This document shows positions 30,318-39,838 of a DNA stretch of 64,000 nt, in pieces. The position numbers and the translations under genes were made by a program. The notes below the pieces were generated by a model. The model searched no databases. It was not told the DNA's origin and saw nothing but the letters and a program-made list of their open reading frames with translations. How positions within the stretch are numbered: position 1 is the first letter of the stretch; each line of letters starts with the position of its first letter. Origin of the DNA: Catenovulum agarivorans DS-2 (GTDB lineage Bacteria; Pseudomonadota; Gammaproteobacteria; Enterobacterales; Alteromonadaceae); NCBI RefSeq assembly GCF_000568405.1, contig NZ_ARZY01000002.1, positions 1-64,000 on the forward strand, given 5' to 3'.

Positions 30318-30942
30318 GTTTGTTGATGGCTAGGTGTTTAACCCAATAGTCGAAACTGGTATAGCGACCACCGCCAGTAAATAATAGTACAAGCAACATA
30401 ATAAAATAGGTCGCGGCAAATTCAATTCCGTTGTTTAAGATAACAAAATTGCCACTGCTGGTTAACCAATCGTAGTGGCCATGGGTTTGTAGTAAACTTT
30501 TTGCCGCAGTGAGCTTTTCTTGTGATTGAATGATCGACTCGTTCAGTAATAAAGTACCATCGGCCAACCAACTGCTGCTGTCTGCTATCGCTAACCATCC
30601 ATGTTGCCAGTGAACAGTTGCCATCGCAATTATCATAGTGATCATTAGAGGAATGCTAATTAAACGCGTGAGTGCGCCAAATAATAATAGTATGCCACCG
30701 ACTAGCTCTGCGCTGGTTGCCAGAAAAGCCATTAACCCTGGTAAAGGTAAACCAAGCCCCCATTCTGCGTCGCCAAACCATTGAACAATATTGTCAAAAC
30801 TTTGATATTTAGTCCAACCTGCTTGAATCATGACTGGCGCTAAGTACAGCCTTAGCAGCAATGGCGCAATGCCATCTGCATATTGTAGTTTGCACAGACT
30901 ACATTGGTAAAGTTGAATAAGTTTGCATAGGTGTTGCTTCAT
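30310..30942 (-). CDS. DoxX-family membrane protein
   Basis: The 210-residue protein has four likely membrane helices and the DoxX pattern: RLYLAPVMIQAGWTKYQSF near the start and LVGGILLLFGALTRLISIPL in the middle. DoxX proteins are poorly defined quinone- or thiosulfate-related membrane subunits. It overlaps the olsF-like gene by eight bases and so is likely co-transcribed with it. Confidence 0.75.
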   Translation of the reverse strand: MKQHLCKLIQLYQCSLCKLQYADGIAPLLLRLYLAPVMIQAGWTKYQSFDNIVQWFGDAEWGLGLPLPGLMAFLATSAELVGGILLLFGALTRLISIPLMITMIIAMATVHWQHGWLAIADSSSWLADGTLLLNESIIQSQEKLTAAKSLLQTHGHYDWLTSSGNFVILNNGIEFAATYFIMLLVLLFTGGGRYTSFDYWVKHLAINKHE

Positions 30943-31010
30943 TAGTGTTCTCAGCTCTTTAAAGTCTTGCTTGCATATGTAGACAGACTTGGGAGCTTTT
31001 TTATTTCAGT

Positions 31011-32420
31011 TTATATCCAACTGTTAAACCACATTCTTTGATAAAACGCGCTTTTTTCTAACGGTATCCCCAATTGAAAAGGTAACCAGTAGACAAAACT
31101 TAAAAATATACTGACGAGAATAATAACAAACAGTACACGTGTTAGACGCAAATTAGTTTTATGCAGCAGGCAGAGTAAATAAGCTAAGCTCATAAAACTA
31201 AAAATAGCGGCTGATTGATAGTGATATAAAAACGTACATCGACTGACCAATGCCCAAGGGAGCCAATTGGCAAAATAGCCCAATAAAATCACGCCACAGG
31301 TCACTAACTCATTGGTTAAAATGCGATGTTTTATGTCGAATCTAATTTTATACACAGTATAAAAACACATGAATAATACTGCGAAACTAGACCACCAATA
31401 CAATAGAGGATTGGCAAAGGAGTGGACATTCTTATAACAAGCTTGTGCTTGTTCGTTTATTGGTAACTTTTCAAAATGGTAGCTAATTGGACGTTGCATT
31501 AACGGCCAGCTATACCATTTAGAGCAATACGGATGAGCATCTTCTGCGACTCGATTGTTGTGATAACTAAAAAATTGTTGGTGGGTTTGTACGAAGTCGA
31601 ATTTAGTATTGAGCTGAAGGTCAGGCAACCATAAAACACTATAGGTTAGCGCGGGAATTAAGGTTAAACAGAATAAATAAGGTAACAGCGATTTACGCAT
31701 CGGGCTAGAAATGATCAGTCCCGACTTCAGCCAGCTATTCGAGGCTAAATTAACTTGGAGTAATTTAACTAAATAAATTAAGCTACACAGTGCGATGCTC
31801 ATCGCCCAGTAACTTAAGCCACTCCACTTTATACATGCAACACAACCGAGAGAGATACCTAACAGCAAGGGGTAGAGCCAATTTCGCGTTTGCACTGTCA
31901 GTAAAGCAAGGAAGACAGATAAACCACCCCAAAATTGAATGTGTACATTGCTTAAACCAAATCGAGAAGAAACAATCAGCGCGCCGTCTAAGCCTACAAA
32001 AGCAAAGACAATCACAGTAAATAAGTGACTTTTTGTTAATCTCCAAGCTGAATAAGCAAAAAATATCGCGGCGAAAAAGCCAAGCGTTGCATTACCCCAG
32101 CGATAACTGACCGGGTTGAGCTGGCTAAAGTCAACTGTGCCCAAAGCAGGCTCATTAACCCAAGGCAGCGCATGATATAGCGCTATAGCTCCTTGCATTG
32201 TGTACTTAGCAAGGGGCGGGTGGGAATGAAAAAAAGGTTGTTGTTGGATGTAGTGATAGGCAAATTTCGGAAAATAAATTTCATCAAAAACGGGTTTGTT
32301 GATGTCCCCTAATTGATAAAACCGAACCGCCAGAGCCGCTATAGCAATGCCAACATAGAGCAAGATATAGCGTGTTGGAGCCATTTTTGTTTGAAATTCA
32401 AGCAGTATTTTACCAGTCAT
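31011..32420 (-). CDS. Protein O-mannosyltransferase-like membrane glycosyltransferase (GT39 type)
   Basis: The 469-residue multi-spanning protein carries the PMT signature at the first periplasmic loop: FDEIYFPKFAYHY with the acidic pair D46-E47, then HPPLAK. About ten membrane helices follow. Enzymes of this kind move a sugar from a polyprenyl carrier to a protein or lipid. The donor and acceptor are unknown here, and the soluble MIR domain of eukaryotic PMTs is absent. It overlaps the next upstream gene by 11 bases. Confidence 0.75.
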   Translation of the reverse strand: MTGKILLEFQTKMAPTRYILLYVGIAIAALAVRFYQLGDINKPVFDEIYFPKFAYHYIQQQPFFHSHPPLAKYTMQGAIALYHALPWVNEPALGTVDFSQLNPVSYRWGNATLGFFAAIFFAYSAWRLTKSHLFTVIVFAFVGLDGALIVSSRFGLSNVHIQFWGGLSVFLALLTVQTRNWLYPLLLGISLGCVACIKWSGLSYWAMSIALCSLIYLVKLLQVNLASNSWLKSGLIISSPMRKSLLPYLFCLTLIPALTYSVLWLPDLQLNTKFDFVQTHQQFFSYHNNRVAEDAHPYCSKWYSWPLMQRPISYHFEKLPINEQAQACYKNVHSFANPLLYWWSSFAVLFMCFYTVYKIRFDIKHRILTNELVTCGVILLGYFANWLPWALVSRCTFLYHYQSAAIFSFMSLAYLLCLLHKTNLRLTRVLFVIILVSIFLSFVYWLPFQLGIPLEKSAFYQRMWFNSWI

Positions 32421-33372
32421 ATAAATTAGGTAGCCTGTCCATTTCCGCGATAAGGAGATCAGTCATCTGTTCAACTTCTGCTTTTTGCCAAGTTTTCATT
32501 GAGTCCGTTAAGTCTGCTACTGTATCTTCATATTGATAATCAGGCAAATAATGTTGTAGCACCTGATAATAGGCCGCGGCACTGACAGGATCGGGTGACA
32601 CACCATGGTGATAACGTACCGCTAAATTAAATAGTGCATTTAAGCTACCATGTTGGCGAGCTTGTTCTAGCCACATCATTTGTTTGTGATAGTAGTCGAT
32701 TCGCTGTGCTTTTTCAGCGTTGTTCGAGCCTGCCAGTGCCATATCCGGTAGGTGCGACAACATCATCATTGCTTGGATATTGCCTTGGTTGGCAACATAA
32801 GTTACCTCTTGATATAAACGTTTAATATAACTGAGCTTTACCCCATTGCACCGATTAATCTTTTCAACCAGAGATTGACTGATATGGTCGGGCACGCCTT
32901 GGCTAGCATGTTGATTTAAGGTGTTTTTTAACCTTTGAGGCGAAATATTGATCGTACCGTCAATGTTAGCGTATCGGTGAAAAGGCATGCACTTCTCTAA
33001 CGCTAATAAATAGCTTAAATACATGTCTAGAGAAACTTCTTGCTTAAATTGGTCTAGATCAATGTTTGCAATATTGCTTTCTAACGCAGATGTTGTGGGG
33101 TAATGTTTGATTTTAACCCTAGTCGGTGCTGATTGTTGTGCAATTTGTGGTTGCTCGGTTTGAGCTGCAATAGACGGTTGTTTGGGGATTTCTTCTGGTT
33201 GGTTTGGTTCTATTGCAATAGAAGGAGAGGTGTCTGTATGCAACGCATCAATAGTTTGCTGCTGAGCTATAGGCGCTGAGGGGACTGGCCACAACAAATA
33301 GAATAGCCCGGTAATAACAGCCAAACCGAGCGCAAACAGAAAAATCTGAAATAGTAAAAGCCAGTGCCGCAA
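32410..33372 (-). CDS. Membrane-anchored Sel1/TPR-like protein
   Basis: The 320-residue protein starts with a membrane helix (about residues 7-27), then a proline- and glutamine-rich linker to about 90, then a helical domain. The segment NALFNLAVRYHHGVSPDPVSAAAYYQ has the spacing of a Sel1-like repeat. No precise function can be assigned. It overlaps the mannosyltransferase-like gene, suggesting a joint role in the envelope. Confidence 0.55.
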   Translation of the reverse strand: MRHWLLLFQIFLFALGLAVITGLFYLLWPVPSAPIAQQQTIDALHTDTSPSIAIEPNQPEEIPKQPSIAAQTEQPQIAQQSAPTRVKIKHYPTTSALESNIANIDLDQFKQEVSLDMYLSYLLALEKCMPFHRYANIDGTINISPQRLKNTLNQHASQGVPDHISQSLVEKINRCNGVKLSYIKRLYQEVTYVANQGNIQAMMMLSHLPDMALAGSNNAEKAQRIDYYHKQMMWLEQARQHGSLNALFNLAVRYHHGVSPDPVSAAAYYQVLQHYLPDYQYEDTVADLTDSMKTWQKAEVEQMTDLLIAEMDRLPNLYDW

Positions 33373-33384
33373 TTGGACTCCTTG

Positions 33385-33660
33385 TTATTTTCCGCCCCAA
33401 ATTTTTGCAACTGCTTTGTCCGAACCTAACAAACCAACCACTAAACAGACTAGGCTGGCACCACCAAATACAATTAACGGAATTAGAAAACCAAGTTCAT
33501 CTTGCGGACTCAACCAAGTGACAGCAGATGCTAAAATGGCGAATAAAACACCTACGACTAATAATATAGTCCGATTAAGCGGTTTATAGGCATAATTTTC
33601 GTCGCCTTGTTCAAAAATATTGAGCAAGGGGGCAAAAACCTTACGAAGTATATGTTTCAT
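33385..33660 (-). CDS. Small inner-membrane protein, unknown
   Basis: The 91-residue protein has two hydrophobic helices (about 29-50 and 57-80) with short charged ends. It lies 10 bp after the DUF445-like gene on the same strand. No family recognised. Confidence 0.55.
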   Translation of the reverse strand: MKHILRKVFAPLLNIFEQGDENYAYKPLNRTILLVVGVLFAILASAVTWLSPQDELGFLIPLIVFGGASLVCLVVGLLGSDKAVAKIWGGK

Positions 33661-33670
33661 ATAGCTTACC

Positions 33671-34372
33671 TTATACTAAATGAGCGACTAGGCCAAACAG
33701 ACCACCAAAGATCCCACCCCAAATGACCAACCAGCCTAAGTGCTCGTTTATCATTTTATGCACTATCTCTTTGACGGCCTTAGCTGTCAATTCATTTAAT
33801 CTAGCGTCTATGATTTGGCTGACCTTTTCACGCATTTCGGCCATGATATTTGGTTGTTCAATACTTTGTTTCAGTAACTCGTCAAACTGGTTGGTTTGAG
33901 TTATATCTATGAGTTTTTGTTTGAGTTTATCTATGTAGGGCTCTTTTAATGGATCTATCAATGCTCGACCACCAGCCAGTTTCAGCATGTCACCAAATTG
34001 CGAATTAAGCACGGTATCCACCAAAGACTCATATGCTGGGTCAAAATCTATATTTTCAATTACTGGGGCAAAGTCGAAGTGGCGAGCCTGTCCTAAATTA
34101 TCAGATAAAAATTTATCGATATTTTCATCGCTAAAAAACTCGGTCATCATCAGATCTTTTATCGCGACTTTAAAGTTTTCAAACTTGGCTTCAATGACGC
34201 CAGAGCCGTATAAACCTGGGACTTTTTCAAACAACATGTGAATTGCCAACCAGTTGGTACATGCCCCAGACAAGGCAAATAGACCCATTGTCAGTACCAA
34301 AGGAAGCGAGAAAAAATAACCGATTAAAGTAGTTATTAATGCGATTAAGCTGGTAAGTGCGCTAACGTTCAT
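33671..34372 (-). CDS. DUF445-family membrane protein
   Basis: The 233-residue protein has an N-terminal hydrophobic region, the DUF445-type motif GACTNWLAIHMLFEKVPGLYGSGVI, a long helical middle and a C-terminal membrane helix (WLVIWGGIFGGLFGLVAHLV). The start at 34372 (MNVSALTS) was preferred over an in-frame TTG at 34459, which would add 29 residues unlike the family. The function of DUF445 is unknown. Confidence 0.75.
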   Translation of the reverse strand: MNVSALTSLIALITTLIGYFFSLPLVLTMGLFALSGACTNWLAIHMLFEKVPGLYGSGVIEAKFENFKVAIKDLMMTEFFSDENIDKFLSDNLGQARHFDFAPVIENIDFDPAYESLVDTVLNSQFGDMLKLAGGRALIDPLKEPYIDKLKQKLIDITQTNQFDELLKQSIEQPNIMAEMREKVSQIIDARLNELTAKAVKEIVHKMINEHLGWLVIWGGIFGGLFGLVAHLV

Positions 34373-34561
34373 TGTAGTGAAACCAATAACCTCAATACTG
34401 AAAGGATTAAATAAAATGGGGATTAAATCACAAAAATCAATAGATGCACAATTTAACAATTTAATCGAAGTTAAAAGCTCGCTTATTAGTTACATTTTGA
34501 CTACTATTTAGTTACAGCTGTTGTGCTATCGCATAAGTTTGTTTTCCATATAGGTTTAAAT

Positions 34562-36592
34562 ATGTACGCAGCCATTTACCGGCTATTAAAACAATTTTCT
34601 CTTCACTCCTTAAAAGCACGTGTGGTGTTGGCGCTTATCTTGTCAAGCTTATGTGCCACCTTGCTGATTGTGTCTTTATTTTCGGCTGTGCAATTTTATA
34701 AAGTATCCGATCAAATTAAAGCTGACATTCAAAAGAATATCGAGCTCATCAGTGACAGTTTGTCAGAAGCTTTGTGGAGCTTCAAAGAAGAAACAGTTCA
34801 ATATATGGCATCAGGTTTGAGCCAAACCCAATATATTGCTGCAGCAGAGGTTATTAGTGAAACTGGTGAACACTATCTGTATGGAATGAAAATTGGTCAA
34901 CCAGAGTTTACCAAGGCACTAATTCACCAAAACGAAAAAGTTGGCACCATATACATCTGGTTGGATCAGCAAGCAATCAATCGTTATGTCAAAGACTCAG
35001 TGATTTATGTAATTTTGGTGTATGTGGTTTCTGCCATTTTAGTTGCATTTATTTCGATTCGACTCATTGGCTTTATGCTATCGCGGCATTTATCCAATAT
35101 CGTCAATCATATGCGCTCTTTTAAATTGGATGATTCTCTTAAAAGTGAAATAGAGTTAGATAGGGCACCGTATATTGATGACGAATTAAATCAAATCGTC
35201 ACCAGTTTTAATCGGTTAAGGCACGACACACGTGACTATCTATCGGCTAAACAGCAATATGAAAAACATCTAACTTATCAAGCAAACCACGATGATTTAA
35301 CCGGCATTGCTAATCGTCGTTATGGGTTGCAATTATTGGAAGAAAAAATTAAGCAAGTTGGATTTTCAGGTCGCTTTGCCTTGATGTTTGTTGACCTTGA
35401 TGGCTTTAAAGATATCAATGACACTCATCACCATTTAGTTGGTGATGAAATTTTAAGAATTGTTTCTGCACGTATTCAACAACTGGTTAAACCGCATGAT
35501 GGCTTTTTGGCCAGAATTGGTGGTGACGAATTCATGGTAGTGGTTGATTTAGAAAGTGCAGAGCTGAGTGTTTTTGCTGAAAGTATTCTGAAAAAAATCA
35601 AAGAACCTTATGGTGTTGCCAGCGACAAATTAATCTTAAGCTGCAGCATAGGCATTGCAATGTACCCTGAAGACGCCGACACAGCAACTAACCTGATAGC
35701 TAATGCTGATACAGCAATGTTCCAAGCAAAAAATGCGGGCAAGAGTCAGTTTAAAACCTTTTCTGCTGAAATGTTTGAAGACTTGATGATTAAGTCTCGG
35801 CTGAAAACTGCACTTAAAACTGCGCTTGAAAACAATGAGGTACAAGTCTATTTTCAGCCTATTTTTGCGATTGAAGATGGCAGTATTGTTGGCTTTGAAG
35901 CATTGTGCCGATGGTTCCATCCTGAATACGGGGCGGTTCGGCCGGATATCTTTATTGCATTGGCTGAAGAAACGGGCGATGTTGTTGAAATAGACAGGTT
36001 TGTTTTAACCGAAACAGTCAAGAAGCTACATAAACTGCAAGGCCAAAATACTAGACTGTTTGGCACAGTGAATTTCTGCCCGCTTGATTTTGAGCAACCA
36101 GACCTTGTGGATTATCTAGACAATGTGTTGACTCGCTACCCTCTGACAGAAAACCGTCTTGAGATAGAAGTAACAGAACGCTCTATGATTAATGAGTCGG
36201 GCAATACCAATATCAACTTGCTGTTGGAAGAGCTGGAAAAGCTCGGGGTTAAAATAGCAATTGATGATTTTGGTACTGGGTATTCAGCTTTAAGCTATGT
36301 TAAGAGTTATCGAGAATTTATCTCTAAAATTAAAGTTGATCGCCTGTTTGTTCGAGATATCGAGCAAGACTCTGCTGATGTCGCGCTCGTAAGTTCAATT
36401 ATCAGTATGGCTAAAGGGTTAGATATGACTGTAGTTGCAGAAGGGATTGAAACCGTGCAACAGCAAGATTTATTGGCTAACTTAGGTTGCCAATATGGCC
36501 AAGGGTATTTAATTAGCAAGCCATTGCCGATTGATGAATTTTGTCAATTGGTTGCAAGCCAAAAAGTTCAGGATAATGTGAGTTTTATCTAA
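34562..36592 (+). CDS. Membrane GGDEF-EAL cyclic-di-GMP protein
   Basis: The 676-residue protein has two N-terminal membrane helices around a periplasmic sensor region, a HAMP-like linker, a GGDEF domain with intact RIGGDEF and an EAL domain with intact GFEALCRW, EVTER, DDFGTGYSAL and AEGIE. Both cyclase and phosphodiesterase could work. The product-inhibition I-site RxxD reads KPHD, so feedback inhibition is probably lost. The ATG at 34562 was chosen over a GTG at 34523 by position relative to the first helix. It ends convergent with the DTW gene, overlapping by four bases. Confidence 0.9.
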   Translation: MYAAIYRLLKQFSLHSLKARVVLALILSSLCATLLIVSLFSAVQFYKVSDQIKADIQKNIELISDSLSEALWSFKEETVQYMASGLSQTQYIAAAEVISETGEHYLYGMKIGQPEFTKALIHQNEKVGTIYIWLDQQAINRYVKDSVIYVILVYVVSAILVAFISIRLIGFMLSRHLSNIVNHMRSFKLDDSLKSEIELDRAPYIDDELNQIVTSFNRLRHDTRDYLSAKQQYEKHLTYQANHDDLTGIANRRYGLQLLEEKIKQVGFSGRFALMFVDLDGFKDINDTHHHLVGDEILRIVSARIQQLVKPHDGFLARIGGDEFMVVVDLESAELSVFAESILKKIKEPYGVASDKLILSCSIGIAMYPEDADTATNLIANADTAMFQAKNAGKSQFKTFSAEMFEDLMIKSRLKTALKTALENNEVQVYFQPIFAIEDGSIVGFEALCRWFHPEYGAVRPDIFIALAEETGDVVEIDRFVLTETVKKLHKLQGQNTRLFGTVNFCPLDFEQPDLVDYLDNVLTRYPLTENRLEIEVTERSMINESGNTNINLLLEELEKLGVKIAIDDFGTGYSALSYVKSYREFISKIKVDRLFVRDIEQDSADVALVSSIISMAKGLDMTVVAEGIETVQQQDLLANLGCQYGQGYLISKPLPIDEFCQLVASQKVQDNVSFI

Positions 36593-37326
36593 CCTGAGTG
36601 TTCTAACAATTGTTGTAAAAAATGGTGTGTTGGACCTATCGTTGGCTTAACGTTTAGTTTGCTTGCGGCATAGTGAAGGTTAAATAACTCGAAATAGGCT
36701 TGCAAAATTTGCGCAGCCTCAAGCTGATGCCATTGAGCGAGTGCTAAAGCGGCCGCTTCAGCTGTAGCAAGTTGATGGGCTTCGGTAGATTTTCTTAATT
36801 TATACTGCGCTTGCTGACTGACATTTAAATCTATGCAGGGGAGGTGGTATAACCACTTGCTTTGATTAAACATTCTTTTGCATTGTCGCCAGGTACCATC
36901 TAACACCACTAGGGTTAAATTTTTATCGGTCGAGCTTGTGGGTGGATTGGGCGCAATGTGAATTGGTCTTGCGGGTTTCCTTTTATCGTCGGTTGGTGGG
37001 GGAAACAATATTACACAATGCCTTTGTGGATCATTTAGCAGCTTTAGCAAGTCGTGAGCAGGCTCAGTGCGTGACCATTCAAACAAAAAACATTTGTCTG
37101 TAAAAACATCGCTGATTAGATGGCCTGTGTTGCTTGGTTTGAGTATTTCGTCTGTGTGCATTATCAGCACTATATCTACCGCGCAAGTAACTTTAGGCTG
37201 CCAGCTACATATACAAGCATATGTTGGCAACTGGCATTGTTGACAGCGCTTTACCGTCACCCCTCTGGCATTGAAGGCTTTAGTTGCTTTACTTAAACGT
37301 TGCTGACGAAATTGGAAAAAATTCAC
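36589..37326 (-). CDS. tapT: DTW-domain tRNA-uridine aminocarboxypropyltransferase
   Basis: The 245-residue protein is like E. coli TapT (YfiP), which makes acp3U at position 47 of tRNA using S-adenosylmethionine. An N-terminal cysteine cluster (RCQQCQLPTYACIC), the block KPSNTGHLI and the D-T-W-type motif VVLDGTWRQCKRMF are present. The N- and C-terminal extensions are slightly longer than in E. coli. Confidence 0.85.
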   Translation of the reverse strand: MNFFQFRQQRLSKATKAFNARGVTVKRCQQCQLPTYACICSWQPKVTCAVDIVLIMHTDEILKPSNTGHLISDVFTDKCFLFEWSRTEPAHDLLKLLNDPQRHCVILFPPPTDDKRKPARPIHIAPNPPTSSTDKNLTLVVLDGTWRQCKRMFNQSKWLYHLPCIDLNVSQQAQYKLRKSTEAHQLATAEAAALALAQWHQLEAAQILQAYFELFNLHYAASKLNVKPTIGPTHHFLQQLLEHSG

Positions 37327-37482
37327 GAATCTTTCTATGTTTACTGCGAAAACGCTATTCTAGGCAAAAATAAGCTATTGTGCAGCGTTTTTTATCATAC
37401 TTGGTACATGCTTTGCTAAACCTCTCTTGTAATAGAAACTTTTTAGTTAAAACGTCAAAATTTTGTTGTTTAGGAGTGGTGT

Positions 37483-38085
37483 ATGGATCTATTGATAATT
37501 GTTTTAATGATGGTTTTGGTCATTATTGCAGGTGCAGCTATTCATTTTACCCAAACGGGGGCGCCTTTTCCTTTTCAAAAACGTACCGTGTTGTATTCTC
37601 AACCCGAAGTCGCATTTATGCTTAAATTAGAACAAGCTGTTGGTGATCAGTTTCGGGTAATTAGTCGAGTTAAACTGAATGACTTGCTACAACCACAAGG
37701 CAATTTAAAACCCAGAGCGGTACAAATAGCCAAAACTAAAGCGTCGAATAAACAGTTAGATTTTGTCTTATTAGACCGCAAAAGCTTTGAACCTGTTGCT
37801 GCGATAGATTTGGTAAACACTGAATCGAAACAAGGTTACAAAGCAAAACCAGATTGGTTTGTGCGAGGTGCGTTAGAAACAGTCGGTATTCCGCACGTTA
37901 GAATAAAAATAAAACCTGGCTACAAAGCATCCGAAATCCGAGAGTGTTTGTCGGCTAAAATAGGCAAAGGTAAATTAATGCCTCTTAACGTCCGTCCTGT
38001 AGTACCAAAAGGGCCGACTCGTCCAGTTAAACCCTTAATGGCAAAACTCTCTGCAGAGGTTGATTCTTCTCAAGCTGTGGCTTAG
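37483..38085 (+). CDS. DUF2726-domain membrane-anchored protein
   Basis: The 200-residue protein begins with one membrane helix (residues about 2-20) and then a DUF2726 domain, a nuclease-like fold with FVLLDRKSFEPVAAIDLV and KQGYKAKPDWF. The function is unknown. The ribosome site is TAGGAG. Confidence 0.72.
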   Translation: MDLLIIVLMMVLVIIAGAAIHFTQTGAPFPFQKRTVLYSQPEVAFMLKLEQAVGDQFRVISRVKLNDLLQPQGNLKPRAVQIAKTKASNKQLDFVLLDRKSFEPVAAIDLVNTESKQGYKAKPDWFVRGALETVGIPHVRIKIKPGYKASEIRECLSAKIGKGKLMPLNVRPVVPKGPTRPVKPLMAKLSAEVDSSQAVA

Positions 38086-38147
38086 TTATTGTCTTTGCAG
38101 CATATATGCTATGCTGCGCTCAATTTCTGTTGGCATAAATAAGTTAT

Positions 38148-38840
38148 ATGAAAATTGGTATTATTGGTGCGATGGCACAAGAAGTTGCGATCTTGCTTGC
38201 GCAGATGGAAAACAAGATTGCAGAGCAGCATGGTCCTTGCACCATTTATTCAGGTATTTTGGCCAATAAAAATGTGGTGTTGGTGCAAAGTGGCGTCGGT
38301 AAAACAGCTGCGGCGATGTCGACAACCATGTTGTTAGATAATCACAAACCTGATGTTGTTTTGAATACAGGCTCAGCCGGTGGTTTTGCCGCTGATTTAG
38401 ATGTGGGTGATTTGGTTATTTCGAATGAAGTGCGTCATCACGATGTTGATCTAACCGCATTTGGTTTTGAGATTGGGCAGGGATATGGTTTTCCCGCCGC
38501 TTTCGTTTCTGAGCCGACGCTGGTTGAGCGCGCGCAAGCCGCAGCAGCCCTTCAGCATGATCTGCAAGCTAAAGTCGGACTCATATGCTCCGGTGACAGT
38601 TTTATGGCATGTCCTGAAAAAGTTGCCCTTGCTCGAGAAAACTTCCCCAACATGATCGCGGTTGAAATGGAAGCGGCTGCAATCGCACAGGTTTGCGCGC
38701 AATTTAATACTCCATTTGTAGTGGTACGGGCTTTATCGGATATTGCAGGTAAGTCCTCTCACCAAAGTTTTGAAACTTTTTTGCAGCAAGCCGCTAAACA
38801 CTCATCTCAGCTTGTTTGTGACTTTATTCGCTTATGTTAG
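38148..38840 (+). CDS. mtnN: 5'-methylthioadenosine/S-adenosylhomocysteine nucleosidase
   Basis: MtnN (Pfs) hydrolyses methylthioadenosine and S-adenosylhomocysteine to adenine plus the thioribose or S-ribosylhomocysteine. The 230-residue protein has the catalytic E12 in GAMAQEVAIL and the C-terminal RALSDIAGK with the catalytic aspartate. It overlaps the next gene by seven bases. ahcY, a second enzyme for S-adenosylhomocysteine, is 2 kb downstream. Confidence 0.96.
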   Translation: MKIGIIGAMAQEVAILLAQMENKIAEQHGPCTIYSGILANKNVVLVQSGVGKTAAAMSTTMLLDNHKPDVVLNTGSAGGFAADLDVGDLVISNEVRHHDVDLTAFGFEIGQGYGFPAAFVSEPTLVERAQAAAALQHDLQAKVGLICSGDSFMACPEKVALARENFPNMIAVEMEAAAIAQVCAQFNTPFVVVRALSDIAGKSSHQSFETFLQQAAKHSSQLVCDFIRLC

Positions 38841-39811
38841 ACACAGTGGCTTTGCCTGAGTTTACCGCATATAGCTATCAAGTTTTGGTTTTAGCGCTGG
38901 CGGCTATTACAGCTCGGGTTTTGCCTGTTTCGGTGAAATACCACCCAATCTTCTTTTTTGCATTGGTGACATTTAGACTGGGCGAAAAAGTTAATCCCGA
39001 TCCCAATCGCAATTCAAGCCAGTTGGTTATTTCAGGTTTACTCGGGCTAATGAGCGCCATCGCCCCTTTGTTGTTGATAGTATGGCTGTTTATTCCATTG
39101 GTGGAGTTTCCTCTATTTGTCGACTGGCTTATTTTATGGCTGTGCTTAACCGATCAAACCAATTGGAAAGCTCAGCTAAAAGTTAAAGATGCGTTAGACA
39201 AACAGCAGAAACTGCTGGCACGTGATAGGTTAAGTGATACTGTTTTACGTGATGTTAGCAAGTTGTCGCCTATGGGCATCGCCAAAGCCAGTATTGAATC
39301 CATGCTGCTGCACAGTGCGTATCAATATTTTGCTATCGTGTTCTGGTATTTATTGCTAGGACCGTTGTTTGTGTTGTTTTATCGTCTGTTGGCTGTACTG
39401 CAGCAAAGCTGGAATATTAAGCTGCCTGCGTTTAAGCATTTTAGTAAAAGCATCAACTTTGTTTTTACTTTGATTAGTTATCTGCCCGTGCGTTTATTCG
39501 CATGGTCAATTTTATTATTCCGAGCACCATTCAAATCTTTGTTTAAAATGGGCAAAACACTGCGCCAGTTTGATAAACAATATCACTGCGGCAGCTTTTG
39601 TTTATTCTACGCCATGTCTTTAAGTCTTAAACGCCAACTTGCAGGGCCTGTTTTTTATGGTGAGCACAAGATAAATCGCCCTCGAATAGGCGACTTTCCA
39701 CCGCCAGAGGCAGCCGATATCCAACATTGTCGGCGAATTATCAAAGAAACTGCGATGATTTGGTGGATAGTGATTGTAATTAGTCTCGTTGTCATTATGA
39801 TCTCAGCCTAA
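38834..39811 (+). CDS. CbiB/CobD-like membrane protein
   Basis: The 325-residue membrane protein has about six helices and the family blocks ALVTFRLGEKVNPDPNR near the N-terminus and VFWYLLLGPLFVLFYR in the middle. CbiB/CobD makes adenosylcobinamide phosphate in cobalamin synthesis, but no other cobalamin gene is present here and the catalytic details are not visible. It is coupled to mtnN by overlap. An AmpE-like role is an alternative, since AmpE belongs to the same wider family. Confidence 0.65.
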   Translation: MLDTVALPEFTAYSYQVLVLALAAITARVLPVSVKYHPIFFFALVTFRLGEKVNPDPNRNSSQLVISGLLGLMSAIAPLLLIVWLFIPLVEFPLFVDWLILWLCLTDQTNWKAQLKVKDALDKQQKLLARDRLSDTVLRDVSKLSPMGIAKASIESMLLHSAYQYFAIVFWYLLLGPLFVLFYRLLAVLQQSWNIKLPAFKHFSKSINFVFTLISYLPVRLFAWSILLFRAPFKSLFKMGKTLRQFDKQYHCGSFCLFYAMSLSLKRQLAGPVFYGEHKINRPRIGDFPPPEAADIQHCRRIIKETAMIWWIVIVISLVVIMISA

Positions 39812-39838
39812 ATTATATTAGCAATAATCGGAATCTTC

